Shown: positions 46,465-55,990, counted from the first letter of the stretch. The stretch is DNA of 64,000 nt from Pantoea rwandensis (GCF_000759475.1 NZ_CP009454.1:744001-808000), one strand, 5' to 3'. Made by a program: numbers and translations. Notes: generated by a model from the letters alone, not told the origin.

Positions 46465-47160
46465 TTAATGAACGGGCAGCGCTAATACCGCGTCGGTGGT
46501 TTTGATCTCGGCAAACACATCAGCAACGCCTGCCAATGCGCTCTGCTGCAGCACCTTGTGATCGACCACCTTGTTATCCCAGGTCGCCAGATCGCGCGTG
46601 GCGGTGGCATCTTCCGGGATGATGACCGAGTAGCCAAGCGGTACGGCATCACGTGCGGTGGACGACACGCACATATGGGTCATCAGACCGGTGACAATTA
46701 ACTGCTTGATGCCCAGACTGTCGAGTTGTTGTTTCAGATCGGTTCCCACGAAAGAACTCGGTGTGGCTTTGGTAATGACACGATCATTTTTGCCCGGCTG
46801 CAAATCCTTGTGGAATTCAGCGAAGCGGCTACCTTTGGCGAACAGCGGGCCATCTGCCGCGCCTTCATGGCGGACGAAGAACACTGGCATGCCATGCTTG
46901 TGTGCAAACTCAACCAGGCGCTTACTGTTTTGCAGCGCTTTCATACCGTCTGGAATGGGCATTTTGCCGCCAGCGAAGTATTCGTTCTGAATATCAATCA
47001 CGATGACCGCGGTTTGATTGGCCGTCAGCTGGCTGGTGGCGGTGGCACCGCTCATTGTACGAATGGTCGGTGCATTTTCAGCTTTGTGTTCTTCGGCAAT
47101 AGCACTGCCAGAAATTGCCATCGCTAATGCTAAGGTTCCTGAAGCAAAAAAGTTTTTCAT
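46465..47160 (-). CDS. Exported isochorismatase-family hydrolase
   Basis: 231 residues. A Sec signal peptide (FFASGTLALAMAISGSAIA then EE, cleavage after residue about 22) precedes an isochorismatase-like domain with the usual Asp in AVIVIDIQNEYF, Lys in VITKATPSSFVG and Cys in GLMTHMCVSSTARDA. All three catalytic positions are kept. Export of this fold is unusual, most members being cytoplasmic. Divergent from a GlxA-type regulator 88 bp away, which probably controls it. Substrate unknown; an amide or vinyl ether in the periplasm is possible. Confidence 0.85.
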   Translation of the reverse strand: MKNFFASGTLALAMAISGSAIAEEHKAENAPTIRTMSGATATSQLTANQTAVIVIDIQNEYFAGGKMPIPDGMKALQNSKRLVEFAHKHGMPVFFVRHEGAADGPLFAKGSRFAEFHKDLQPGKNDRVITKATPSSFVGTDLKQQLDSLGIKQLIVTGLMTHMCVSSTARDAVPLGYSVIIPEDATATRDLATWDNKVVDHKVLQQSALAGVADVFAEIKTTDAVLALPVH

Positions 47161-47248
47161 CGCTAATAATCTCTTTGAGTAAGAAGTCAGGGTGACTTCC
47201 GATGCACAGCAGTATGGCGATTGTGCCGAAAGTGAAGGAGTACTGCGC

Positions 47249-48238
47249 ATGACAAATAACGTTCACTTTGCGCCAAAAATGGCGCACCTGGATGCGCCCA
47301 TCAAGGTCGGTGTTGTGGTGTTTGACGACATCATCCCGTTTCATCTTTCCGTTCCCTGTGCGGTGTTTGAGAAGGCGGAACGCGAAGATGGCCGAGCTTG
47401 CTACCAGTTAATGATCTGTGCCACCCACGCCGGTCCGCTCCGCACCAACAGCGGTTTTTCGATTGTCGCGGAGCATGAACTGGCTATGCTGGCCGAAGCG
47501 GATATGGTGGTGGTGCCCAGCTGGAGCGATCCTGCCGTTGCGCCACCGCCCGCGTTGTTGCAAGCGTTACAGCAGGCTGCCCAGCGTGGTGCTCAGATTG
47601 TTGGCTTGTGTCTTGGCGCCTTTGTGCTGGGAGCCGCTGGCTTGCTGCAACAGCAGCGTGCCACGACACACTGGCGTTGGATGAGTGATTTTGAACGGCT
47701 TTACCCCGATGTGACGATTGACCGTGACGTGTTGTATATCGACGAAGGGCAGATCGTGACCTCAGCGGGCACTGCAGCGAGTATCGATTGCTGCCTGCAT
47801 CTGGTGCGTGAACAGTGTGGAGTGGATGTGGCCAACAGTGTGGCGCGCATGCTGGTGGTACCGCCGCATCGGCAGGGCGGCCAGGCGCAATATATTGAGC
47901 AGCCGGTCTATCACTCGGCGGGCAACGATCGATTTATGTCGGCGCTCAGTTGGGCCACCGAAAATTTGCAGCAGGCCCTTACGCTGGATCAGTTGGCGGA
48001 GAGAGCGTTGATGAGCCGTCGCAGTTTTAACCAAACCACCGGCAGCTGTTTCAGTGATTGGTTAGTGAACCAGCGCCTGGCATTGGCGCAGCGATTTTTG
48101 GAAAAAACCGACCAACCGGTTGAGCTGATCGCTGAAAAAGCCGGATTCTCTTCGCCGTTGATGTTAAGACGACATTTTAAAAAGAATTTGAATACGTCTC
48201 CGTTACAATATCGGAAAACATTTCGTGGTCGGGTGTGA
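47249..48238 (+). CDS. GlxA-family transcriptional regulator (DJ-1/PfpI plus AraC)
   Basis: 329 residues. An N-terminal DJ-1/PfpI-like domain (KVGVVVFDDIIPFHLSVP; GAQIVGLCLGAFVLGAAGLL) is joined to a C-terminal AraC helix-turn-helix pair (ENLQQALTLDQLAERALMSRRS; ELIAEKAGFSSPLMLRRHFKK). This is the FtrA/GlxA plan. GAAGGAG stands 8 bases before the ATG at 47249. Divergent from the exported isochorismatase-like gene, so it likely responds to the same compound. The AraC half has the usual two helix-turn-helix motifs. Confidence 0.9.
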   Translation: MTNNVHFAPKMAHLDAPIKVGVVVFDDIIPFHLSVPCAVFEKAEREDGRACYQLMICATHAGPLRTNSGFSIVAEHELAMLAEADMVVVPSWSDPAVAPPPALLQALQQAAQRGAQIVGLCLGAFVLGAAGLLQQQRATTHWRWMSDFERLYPDVTIDRDVLYIDEGQIVTSAGTAASIDCCLHLVREQCGVDVANSVARMLVVPPHRQGGQAQYIEQPVYHSAGNDRFMSALSWATENLQQALTLDQLAERALMSRRSFNQTTGSCFSDWLVNQRLALAQRFLEKTDQPVELIAEKAGFSSPLMLRRHFKKNLNTSPLQYRKTFRGRV

Positions 48239-48370
48239 ATTAATGGTTTGTAAATCAATCTATTGATAAGAATGCATTGAAAATAGGGCGGCTAAAATTA
48301 TTCCCGGCTCATTTTTGACAAGCTATCTGATGAGAAGAATATTTCAGCGTGGTCAATGAGGGTTATTCTT

Positions 48371-48398
48371 AACAACGGATGGCGAACCATCCGTTGTT
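48371..48398. terminator. Perfect 12-bp hairpin
   Basis: AACAACGGATGG-cgaa-CCATCCGTTGTT between the GlxA-type gene and the convergent AraC gene. Very stable, but no T run follows on either strand, so it is a terminator by place only. Confidence 0.5.
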
Positions 48399-48435
48399 AT
48401 GCAAATCCTGCAAAGAAAAATAGTTACGTGGTTTA

Positions 48436-48924
48436 TTAACGCATCACACAATCAATGCGTGAGGGAAATTGACCTGAACGCAGCGATGGCGTTCTCACCT
48501 CTTTCATTTTCTCACTGCTGTTAAATCCATGCTTACGGCAAATCACGCAGGGATCAGTGCTCTCTTTCAATTGCTGCTCGGCTTCGCTCCCCAGCTGACG
48601 CTTACGGCAGTAGAGTGGGGTGCAACCCATCACTTGCTTAAAGGAGCGAGTGAACGATTGCTGGCTTTCAAAATGGTATTTTACGGCCAGGCTGATGATC
48701 GGTGCGTTGCTGTATTTCAGCTCGCTGACACAGCATGCCAGTTTCTTTTTACGGATATACCGAGCCAGCGTTTCATTATGATAGCGGGCAAATAATTTCT
48801 GCAAATACCATTTGGAATAACCCGATTTCACGGCGATATCATCAATGCTCAAGCGCTGATCCAGATTGTCCATAATCCATTTGGTCACCGAATCAATAAC
48901 CCCTTCGTTGTATTTTTGCGGCAT
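48436..48924 (-). CDS. AraC-family regulator, small SoxS/RamA-like with Cys-bearing tail
   Basis: 162 residues. The first about 110 are a bare AraC DNA-binding domain like SoxS, RamA and Rob: VTKWIMDNLDQRLSIDDIAV, SGYSKWYLQKLF, then YHFESQQSFTRSFKQVMGCTP. The rest is a tail with CVICRKHG and a late Cys, not seen in SoxS or RamA, of about 50 residues. It has no effector domain, so control may be through its level. Target genes unknown; RamA-like proteins raise efflux. The neighbouring hydrolase gene is divergent. Confidence 0.85.
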   Translation of the reverse strand: MPQKYNEGVIDSVTKWIMDNLDQRLSIDDIAVKSGYSKWYLQKLFARYHNETLARYIRKKKLACCVSELKYSNAPIISLAVKYHFESQQSFTRSFKQVMGCTPLYCRKRQLGSEAEQQLKESTDPCVICRKHGFNSSEKMKEVRTPSLRSGQFPSRIDCVMR

Positions 48925-49246
48925 CTTTTTGATCCTCCATTAGCTGGACACAGTGTAAAATAATTAATCTTTCCATTCATCCGATTAACGTAAAGTTTTA
49001 TAAGGAATTGGCTGTTTTATTATTTGTCATCAAGACTGGTCTTGCTTTTAGTGAAATAAAGGCCGTTTATGTTGAACCGATGTTGAATATTTAGCGTAAT
49101 CACGTACGTTATTTTTAACTCAAATTCCCCATCGCTTTGCCGGGCTTAACAGTTTGAGAAAACGTGGCGCTGGCACACCTCATCAATACGTCCTGGCGAT
49201 TAACGTGCCAGACTGATGGTTTTTTCATAGCTCAGGAGCAGTGCGC
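48925..49246. other. 322-bp divergent gap, AraC gene to hydrolase gene
   Basis: AT-rich, holds both promoters. A 28-residue frame from TTG at 49008 to 49094 has AAGGA beside it but poor spacing; not counted as a gene. CTGGCAC and GTGCCAG occur inverted about 30 bp apart near 49170-49215, meaning unclear. Confidence 0.4.
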
Positions 49247-50272
49247 ATGGCTTTTCGTTTCCCGATAAAACAGTCACTTGCCGTGATATTGACGGCGATG
49301 GCAGCGCTACCCACCCCCTCTGCATTGGCGGCCAATGTGTATGGCGAACAGCTTGAAGGTTTTCATTACCCTTACACACTCGAGCATTTTTATTTCTCCT
49401 CTCAGCAGCAACCGCTGAGCATGGGGTATATGGATGTCAAACCCGCGCAGCAGGCCAATGGTCAAACGGTGGTGCTACTGCACGGTAAGAATTTTTGTGG
49501 TGCGACCTGGGAAGACACCATCAAAGCGCTTAGCCAGCAGGGATATCGGGTCATTGCGCCGGATCAGATTGGCTTTTGCAGCTCGACGAAACCTGCCAAT
49601 TACCAATACAGCTTCCAGCAGCTGGCGCTGAATACCCATCAACTGTTAGCGCATCTTGGCGTGGCTAAAGCGGTGATGGTCGGGCATTCAACCGGTGGGA
49701 TGCTGGCGACGCGCTACGCGCTGATGTATCCACAGCAGACACAGAAGCTGGTGCTGGTAAATCCGATTGGGCTTGAGGATTGGAAAGCCAAAGGTGCGCC
49801 ATGGCGCTCGGTGGATCAGTGGTATCAGCGCGAACTGAAGCTCAGTGCGGCGGGCATTAAAAAGTATGAGCAGACGACTTACTACAGCGGTGAGTGGAAG
49901 CCGGAGTACGACAAGTGGGTGGATATGCTGGCAGGCCTCAACAGCGGGCCAGGCCACAAGAAGGTGGCGTGGAACTCTGCGCTCATTTACGACATGATTT
50001 TCACCCAGCCAGTCTATTACGAATTCAAAGACCTGAAAGTGCCGACAACGCTGATGATCGGAACCGCCGATACCACCGCGATTGGCAGTGATATCGCTCC
50101 GGCTGCGGTCAAAGCGCAGTTAGGTCATTACAATGTGTTGGGCAAACAGGTGACAAAGATGATTCCGGGGGCACATTTAATTGAGTTCCCAGGTATGGGA
50201 CATGCGCCGCAGATGGAAGAGCCGCAGAAGTTTAATCAGACACTGATTAGCGATCTGGCGCGTCCACTGTAA
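49247..50272 (+). CDS. Exported alpha/beta hydrolase
   Basis: 341 residues. Signal peptide (RFPIKQSLAVILTAMAALPT, cleavage near SALA|AN). The domain shows the oxyanion stretch VVLLHGKNFCGATW, nucleophile elbow VGHSTGGML, the acid in IGTADTTAIG and the catalytic His in GMGHAPQMEEP. It should act in the periplasm on an ester, amide or lactone. AGGAG precedes the ATG at 49247 by 8 bases. Divergent from the AraC gene, possibly under its control. Substrate unknown. Confidence 0.85.
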   Translation: MAFRFPIKQSLAVILTAMAALPTPSALAANVYGEQLEGFHYPYTLEHFYFSSQQQPLSMGYMDVKPAQQANGQTVVLLHGKNFCGATWEDTIKALSQQGYRVIAPDQIGFCSSTKPANYQYSFQQLALNTHQLLAHLGVAKAVMVGHSTGGMLATRYALMYPQQTQKLVLVNPIGLEDWKAKGAPWRSVDQWYQRELKLSAAGIKKYEQTTYYSGEWKPEYDKWVDMLAGLNSGPGHKKVAWNSALIYDMIFTQPVYYEFKDLKVPTTLMIGTADTTAIGSDIAPAAVKAQLGHYNVLGKQVTKMIPGAHLIEFPGMGHAPQMEEPQKFNQTLISDLARPL

Positions 50273-50311
50273 GGTGCGGTGGCAGAGGGGCGTGCTTATC
50301 ACGCCCTGGCA

Positions 50312-51286
50312 TTACTGTGCCTGCTTTTTTTTGCCGTTTTTGGCTTCGTACATCCGCGCATCGCTGCCTTCCAGCAGCTGTACCAGCGACAGCGGATGGT
50401 CGGGGTCAAACTCTACGATGCCTGATGAGAAGTGCAGTGCGTAGCGGCGGTCGAGATCCTGAGTTTGCTTTTGCAGGAAGCCATCAAAGCGCGCCAAAAC
50501 GCCCTCAGCATCGGCCTGCTGTAAGCCGTTAAACAGCACAACAAACTCATCGCCACCCAGGCGGGCAAAGATATCAGCGTGGCGGAAACTCACTTTCATC
50601 GCATCCGCAAAATCCATCAATGCACGATCCCCCTCGCGGTGGCCGAGCGTATCATTGATGGCTTTAAAACGGTCGAGGTCGAGGAAGGTCAGACTGGCCG
50701 GGAGTTGTTTGGCTTCGCACTCATTCAGCGCAAGCTGTCCCAGCGTCATAAATCCGCGTCGGTTGGTGATTTGCGTCAGTTCATCTGAGGTCGCTGTCTG
50801 GAACGCCACTAACTCTGCTTCGGCCATCGCGGCCAAATCGCGCAGCGTATTCATATCATCCGCATTGAATTCGCGCGCATGGTGGTCGACGATACAGAGC
50901 GTGCCCACTTTGGCACCCGCGGGCGTACGCAGCGGACAACCGGCATAGAAACGCAGGGGATTCTCTGAGGTATTCACCAACGGATTATCGTGGAAGCGCT
51001 CATCTTCGAGGGCGTTTTCCACCACCATCACATCGTCTTGCAGGACGGCATGACCACAGAACGACGTATTACGGGGTGCGGTCGCCGCGCTTTGGCCTGC
51101 GATGGATTTGAACCACTGGTGGTCTTCCTCCAACAGGCTAACCAGCGCAACCGGCACGCCGAATAAACGACGGGCAAGGCGGGTTAAACGGTCAAAACGC
51201 TCTTCTGCAGGCGTGTGCAGAATGTTGAGCGCACGTAACTGGGCCAGACGACGTGACTCGTCCGCAGGCAGTGCAGGTGCTTTCAT
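50312..51286 (-). CDS. GAF-GGDEF diguanylate cyclase
   Basis: 324 residues. A GAF domain (RLFGVPVALVSLLEEDHQWFK; FYAGCPLRTPAGAKVGTLCI) precedes a GGDEF domain with the active-site loop RLGGDEFVVL. Five residues before GGDEF is RHAD, a complete RxxD inhibitory site, so product inhibition is likely. It makes cyclic di-GMP from two GTP in the cytoplasm, possibly sensed by the GAF domain (small ligand or redox). A weak hairpin separates it from hemB. Stands alone. Confidence 0.9.
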   Translation of the reverse strand: MKAPALPADESRRLAQLRALNILHTPAEERFDRLTRLARRLFGVPVALVSLLEEDHQWFKSIAGQSAATAPRNTSFCGHAVLQDDVMVVENALEDERFHDNPLVNTSENPLRFYAGCPLRTPAGAKVGTLCIVDHHAREFNADDMNTLRDLAAMAEAELVAFQTATSDELTQITNRRGFMTLGQLALNECEAKQLPASLTFLDLDRFKAINDTLGHREGDRALMDFADAMKVSFRHADIFARLGGDEFVVLFNGLQQADAEGVLARFDGFLQKQTQDLDRRYALHFSSGIVEFDPDHPLSLVQLLEGSDARMYEAKNGKKKQAQ

Positions 51287-51356
51287 CGCGTTACTCTTTC
51301 TTTTGATTTATTCGGGTACAACTTCACTGGTGTTTTGCTGCCATAACGGCATAAAG

Positions 51357-51391
51357 CGCTTAGCAACGGTTGCGATGCCCATTGCTAAGCG
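51357..51391. terminator. Hairpin after hemB
   Basis: CGCTTAGCAA-N15-TTGCTAAGCG, 10-bp perfect arms, 10 bases past the hemB stop on its strand. The T run is weak, so moderate support as a terminator. Confidence 0.55.
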
Positions 51392-51400
51392 TAACGATTA

Positions 51401-52378
51401 TCAGAGCACTTTTTGCTCGGCGAGATCAAGGGCAAAATAGCTGAAAATCAGGTCAGCACCGGCACGTTTAATCGCACCAAGACTCTCCAGAACCACATTA
51501 CGTTCGTCGATGGCACCCGCCTGCGCGGCGAATTTGATCATCGCGTATTCACCACTCACCTGGTACGCAGCCAGCGGCAGAGTAGTGCGTTCGCGGATAT
51601 CACGCAGGATGTCGAGGTAAGCACCCGCCGGTTTTACCATCAGTGAATCGGCCCCTTCGGCTTCATCGATCAGGGACTCGCGGATCGCTTCACGGCGGTT
51701 CATCGGATTCATCTGATAAGTTTTACGATCGCCTTTTAATGCCGTTCCCGCTGCTTCCCGGAACGGACCGTAGAATGAAGAGGCGAACTTGGTGGAGTAA
51801 GACATGATGGCCGTATCGGTGAAGCCTGCGGCATCCAGTGCCTGACGAATGGCTTTCACCTGGCCATCCATTGCCGCTGAAGGGGCGATAAAATCCGCAC
51901 CGGCTTGCGCGGCGACCACGGCTTGTTTGCCGAGGTTAATTAATGTCTGGTCGTTATCCACGCCGTGATCGCACAGCACGCCACAGTGGCCGTGGCTGGT
52001 GTATTCACAGAAGCAGGTATCGGACATCACGATCATTTCTGGCACGGTGTCTTTGCAGATACGCGACATACGCGCCACCAGGCCATTCTCATTCCATGCA
52101 TCGCTGCCGGTTGCATCCGTGTGATGCGAGATACCGAAGGTCATCACTGAGCGAATACCGGCTTTGGCGATACGCTCAATTTCATAAGCGAGACGTTTCT
52201 CAGGAATACGCATCACACCCGGCATGGCGTTAATCGGCACGTAATCGTCCACGCCTTCTTCAACGAAGATTGGCAGGGCCAGATCGCTCAGACGAAGGTG
52301 GGATTCCTGGAACATTTCACGCATTGATGCGCTTTTGCGCAGTCTTCTTGGACGTTGGAGAAGATTGAATTCAGACAT
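51401..52378 (-). CDS. hemB: Porphobilinogen synthase (delta-aminolevulinate dehydratase)
   Basis: 325 residues. Condenses two 5-aminolevulinate molecules to porphobilinogen in heme synthesis. The zinc cysteines are in [17 protein letters not shown], the two active-site lysines in [11 protein letters not shown] and [11 protein letters not shown]. All key residues are present. Start ATG at 52378. Next to proP, a pairing I do not recall as general. Confidence 0.97.
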   Translation of the reverse strand: MSEFNLLQRPRRLRKSASMREMFQESHLRLSDLALPIFVEEGVDDYVPINAMPGVMRIPEKRLAYEIERIAKAGIRSVMTFGISHHTDATGSDAWNENGLVARMSRICKDTVPEMIVMSDTCFCEYTSHGHCGVLCDHGVDNDQTLINLGKQAVVAAQAGADFIAPSAAMDGQVKAIRQALDAAGFTDTAIMSYSTKFASSFYGPFREAAGTALKGDRKTYQMNPMNRREAIRESLIDEAEGADSLMVKPAGAYLDILRDIRERTTLPLAAYQVSGEYAMIKFAAQAGAIDERNVVLESLGAIKRAGADLIFSYFALDLAEQKVL

Positions 52379-52462
52379 GTTCGTACAACTTTTGCTGGTG
52401 AAAAAAGTGACAACAGTTTACCCCTTTTCGCCAGCGGGGATGAAGGATTGTGTGCGGAAACG

Positions 52463-52487
52463 AAAACTCCCGCCGGGCGGCGGGAGT
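52463..52487 (-). terminator. Terminator of proP
   Basis: ACTCCCGCC-N4-GGCGGGAGT stem just past the proP stop; on the minus strand it is followed by TTTT. Confidence 0.75.
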
Positions 52488-52495
52488 GGGGAAGA

Positions 52496-54001
52496 TTACT
52501 CGTTGATGTCCGGGTGCTGCTGCACCAGGTTTTTACGTTTCGCCTCGAGCTTAGCGATCTCATCATCAATATCTTCGATTTTCTGCTCAATGTTGTCGTG
52601 ATGCTCCTGCAGGATTTCACGCGCTTCTTCAATATCCGACGCCGCCGGTGTGGCACCGCGCAGCGGCTTGTTGGCGGTCTCTTTCATGTAGATACCGGTG
52701 ATCAAACCAATCACCGCGACCACCATCAGATAATAAGCCGGCATATACAGATTGCTGGTTGTCTCAACCAGCCACGCGGCGAAAGTCGGAGTTAAACCGG
52801 CAATCAGTACCGAGATATTGAAGGCACTGGCCAGCGCACTGTAACGAATGTGCGTTGGGAACATCGCCGGCAGCGACGAAGCCATCACGCCGGTAAAGGC
52901 ATTGAGGATCACCGCCAGCAGCAGCAGACCCGCAAAAATCAGCCCCAGCACGCCGCTGTTAATCAACATAAAGGCCGGAATCGAGAAGGCGAACAGCGCG
53001 ATACTGCCGATGATGATAAACGGACGACGGCCAAAGCGGTCACTCAGCATGCCCATCACCGGCTGCACAAACAGCATACCCATCATGATGGCGATAATGA
53101 TCAGTACGCCGTGATCTTCCGAGTAGTGCAGGTTATGCGACAGATAGCTCGGCATGTAGGTCAGCAGCATGTAGTAGGTCACGTTGGTGGCAATCACCAG
53201 ACCGATACAGGCCAGCAGACTTTTCCAGTGCTTAGTGGCGATCTCTTTGAACGATACTTTCGGGCCATCACGCAGACCTTCACGATCGCCTTGTTCCAGC
53301 TTATCAACGTGCTGCTGGAACGCCGGTGTCTCTTCCAGTGCGTGACGCAGATACAAACCGATGATACCTAACGGCAGCGCGAGGAAGAACGGCAGACGCC
53401 AGCCCCACTCAAGGAATTTCGCTTCGCCGATGACGGTGGAAATCAGCACCACCACGCCCGCACCCAGCACGAAGCCGGCGATGGAGCCAAAGTCGAGCCA
53501 GCTGCCCATAAAGCCACGCTTACGGTCCGGCGAATATTCCGCGACAAAGATCGAGGCACCGGTATATTCACCGCCCACCGAGAAGCCCTGCGCCATTTTC
53601 GCCAGCAGCAGCAGAATCGGAGCCCAGATGCCGATGGTGGCATAAGAGGGGATCAGGCCGATACAGAAGGTACTGATCGACATGATGACAATGGTAATGG
53701 AGAGGATTTTCTGACGACCGTATTTGTCGCCGAGCATACCAAAGAACAGACCACCCAGCGGGCGAATCAGGAAGGGAACAGAGAAGGTACCCAGTGCAGC
53801 AATCATCTGCACGCTTGGCGACGCATCCGGGAAGAACACTTTACCCAGCGCATACGCGACAAAGCCATAAACACCGAAATCAAACCACTCCATCGCGTTG
53901 CCCAGAGACGCGGCGGTAATGGCTTTTCGCAAACGGGCGTCATCGATAATCGTGACGTCATCCAGCCCGATAGGTTTTACACGCTTCCTACGTAGTTTCA
54001 T
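52496..54001 (-). CDS. proP: Osmoprotectant/proton symporter ProP
   Basis: 501 residues, MFS family, twelve helices. NAMEWFDFGVYGFVAYALG, GGLFFGMLGDKYGRQKIL and QGFSVGGEYTGASIFVAEYS are diagnostic. The C-terminal tail DIEEAREILQEHHDN through EDIDDEIAKLEAKR is the antiparallel coiled-coil linked to osmotic sensing. Imports proline, betaine and ectoine. The ATG at 54001 gives the E. coli-like MKLRRKRVKPIGLDD. Upstream region of 570 bp likely holds stress-controlled promoters. Confidence 0.96.
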   Translation of the reverse strand: MKLRRKRVKPIGLDDVTIIDDARLRKAITAASLGNAMEWFDFGVYGFVAYALGKVFFPDASPSVQMIAALGTFSVPFLIRPLGGLFFGMLGDKYGRQKILSITIVIMSISTFCIGLIPSYATIGIWAPILLLLAKMAQGFSVGGEYTGASIFVAEYSPDRKRGFMGSWLDFGSIAGFVLGAGVVVLISTVIGEAKFLEWGWRLPFFLALPLGIIGLYLRHALEETPAFQQHVDKLEQGDREGLRDGPKVSFKEIATKHWKSLLACIGLVIATNVTYYMLLTYMPSYLSHNLHYSEDHGVLIIIAIMMGMLFVQPVMGMLSDRFGRRPFIIIGSIALFAFSIPAFMLINSGVLGLIFAGLLLLAVILNAFTGVMASSLPAMFPTHIRYSALASAFNISVLIAGLTPTFAAWLVETTSNLYMPAYYLMVVAVIGLITGIYMKETANKPLRGATPAASDIEEAREILQEHHDNIEQKIEDIDDEIAKLEAKRKNLVQQHPDINE

Positions 54002-54571
54002 GATGTAACCCTGTATTGGAAATCGAAAAATCCTCAACGCTGCAGACTACATTTTGTGGCCAGTCCACGCCGTTGAGAAGATTTAAGCATAGCCGTGAAA
54101 GAGGATTTTATCCGGCATAGCAACGGTAATAATTAGGGGCGAAATGATTACGTCCCGCGACAGAGTATACCGATTTTGTGTGATATTTGTCATGTTTCAG
54201 CCAACAACTGGCTATTTTTTGGCTAAAACTCTGGCGGAATGGCGGAGGAAACGCAGCTTATAAAATCCTGGTTATCGCGCGTCAGGCCGCGTAATGCGTG
54301 CGTTTCAGCCAGGAATGCATCAAAAGGGAGGCAAAGGGTGTCATTTATTTTTTCTGAAAAAACGCGGAGAAAATTTTGATGATTATCAGCGATATCAACT
54401 GCGCATCGCTGATTGATTAATCCATTATTCTGACAAGTGGCGGCTTGATTGCCATACCTGATTGTTGCGCAAATAAATAAGAATTTCTTATCATTAAGCG
54501 AAGCGGTAAGTTTGCTTGCCAGCTTGTCATCATTCGGTAATACTCTGCCGCCTGGCTCAGGTGGAGTGTTC
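54002..54571. other. 570-bp gap, proP promoter region plus an AT-rich part
   Basis: Proximal part (54002-54200) must hold the proP promoters. Distal part is AT-rich with a 116-codon open frame on the minus strand (54223-54573) starting one base from the next gene's ATG; it lacks a ribosome-binding site and resembles no protein I know, so I do not count it as a gene. Confidence 0.45.
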
Positions 54572-55039
54572 ATGTCGAGAAAAAACGCCCGATTGTTTGA
54601 GAATCCCTGGCTGTCGCAAATTGACAGTGTAGAAAGGAATCTTATCAATTATGCGCCTGATGCACGGCGAACGCTTGCCGATCCTGTGGCACCGATTGGC
54701 TGGATTGACTGCGGTGAACGCGCCGATGCCCAATTGGCGTTACTGGCCCAACAACCGGATGAACTGCTGAAACGCCTGAAAACCTGGCGGCAAGCGGGAT
54801 TGCTCACCAGCCAGGCGGCTGAGAGTTTGCGGCAGCTGCAACGCCTGACGCAAACCAGCATCGCGCGTAATCAACCCATTACCCAGCTTGATGAGTATCA
54901 GCAGTTGGTGGGACAGCTGACGCCGACCCTGGAACGTATTAACCAGCGCCTGAATGGCCAGCGCCCGCCGGTCACGCTGGCGGATGACACTCTGGAAGTG
55001 GCGCTGCGTATCGCCGAAAAACGGCGTCGCTCAGAGTAG
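54572..55039 (+). CDS. Conserved-looking protein of unknown function
   Basis: 155 residues, no signal peptide or membrane helix. Predicted mainly helical and Gln/Leu-rich (RADAQLALLAQQPDELLKRL; LLTSQAAESLRQLQRL), with a basic end, EKRRRSE. AGGTGGAG precedes the ATG at good distance, which fixes the start. I do not recognise a family. Its stop overlaps the convergent dehydrogenase gene by 9 bases. Confidence 0.65.
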   Translation: MSRKNARLFENPWLSQIDSVERNLINYAPDARRTLADPVAPIGWIDCGERADAQLALLAQQPDELLKRLKTWRQAGLLTSQAAESLRQLQRLTQTSIARNQPITQLDEYQQLVGQLTPTLERINQRLNGQRPPVTLADDTLEVALRIAEKRRRSE

Positions 55040-55990
55040 CGAGCGCAGTGGTGCGCCGCTTATCCATCCCTGAATATCTTCCACTGCCTGCGTGAAGTAG
55101 GTGCGGTAATTGCTGTCGGCGACATAGCCAAGGTGCGGCGTGGCCAGCACATTGGGCAGATGGCGCAACGGGTGGTCAGCAGGTAGCGGTTCCTGTTCGA
55201 ACACATCGATTCCGGCCCCAGCCAATTGACCGGATTGCAGCGCGGCAATCATCGCTTGCTGGTCGACAAGTGCGGCGCGTGAGGTGTTGATCAACAGCGC
55301 GCCCGGCTTCATTTGCGCCAGTGCAGCCCGGTCAATCACGTGGCGCGAGCGCTCGCTGAGCACCAGGTGCACCGAGACAAAATCGCTCGCTTGCATCAAG
55401 GCGTGCAGCGAAGGCATCCGTTCTGCGCCACATTCGGTCGCGCGTGAGTCGGTGAGATTCTGACTCCATGCGCAAACGCGCATCCCAAAGGCCTGCGCCA
55501 CTTTGGCCATCTCGCCACCGATTTTACCCAGCCCCACTAAGCCCAACGTTTTGCCCTGCAAACCGAGTCCCACCGTTTGCTGCCACGGCCCGTTATTGCG
55601 CAGTGCCTGGTTTTCTAACCCAATGTGGCGTGCCAGCCCAATCAGTAAGCCCCAGCTGAGTTCCATCGGTGCAGCGCTGCTGCTGGCGGTGCCGCACACG
55701 GCGATATAGCGTTCGGCACAGGCGTGCAGATCAATCGAGGCATTACGCATGCCGGAGGTGACCACCAGTTTCAGGTTAGGCAAGCGACCAATCAATTCGG
55801 CCGTGAGCGGTGTGCGCTCGCGCATGATGACCAGAATATCGGCGTGTTCGATGTGACGAATCAGCTCGTCTTCATGATCAAAATGCCGGGTCAGTGCGGT
55901 GGTGTGGACAGTAGGTTGCAGCGATGCCCAATCGGCCAGCGACAGGGCAACGTTTTGGTAATCATCAAGAATGACGCAATTCAGGCTCAT
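55031..55990 (-). CDS. D-2-hydroxyacid dehydrogenase
   Basis: 319 residues. Rossmann loop LGLVGLGKIGGEMAKVAQ; catalytic Arg in NTSRAALVDQ, Glu in DVFEQEPLP and His in ATPHLGYV are kept. It belongs to the D-isomer dehydrogenases close to those annotated as phosphoglycerate or hydroxypyruvate-like enzymes. AGGAA precedes the ATG at 55990, which overlaps the end of the EAL gene by 26 bp on the same strand, so the two are probably co-transcribed. Substrate unknown. Confidence 0.87.
   Translation of the reverse strand: MSLNCVILDDYQNVALSLADWASLQPTVHTTALTRHFDHEDELIRHIEHADILVIMRERTPLTAELIGRLPNLKLVVTSGMRNASIDLHACAERYIAVCGTASSSAAPMELSWGLLIGLARHIGLENQALRNNGPWQQTVGLGLQGKTLGLVGLGKIGGEMAKVAQAFGMRVCAWSQNLTDSRATECGAERMPSLHALMQASDFVSVHLVLSERSRHVIDRAALAQMKPGALLINTSRAALVDQQAMIAALQSGQLAGAGIDVFEQEPLPADHPLRHLPNVLATPHLGYVADSNYRTYFTQAVEDIQGWISGAPLRSLL

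Noticed and set aside
49008..49094. 28-residue frame from TTG in the AraC/hydrolase gap
   Set aside because: AAGGA is nearly against the TTG, start codon is rare, and no homologue comes to mind.
54223..54573. 116-codon minus-strand frame as a gene
   Set aside because: No Shine-Dalgarno, overlaps the start of a better supported gene and the proP upstream region; kept only as a finding.
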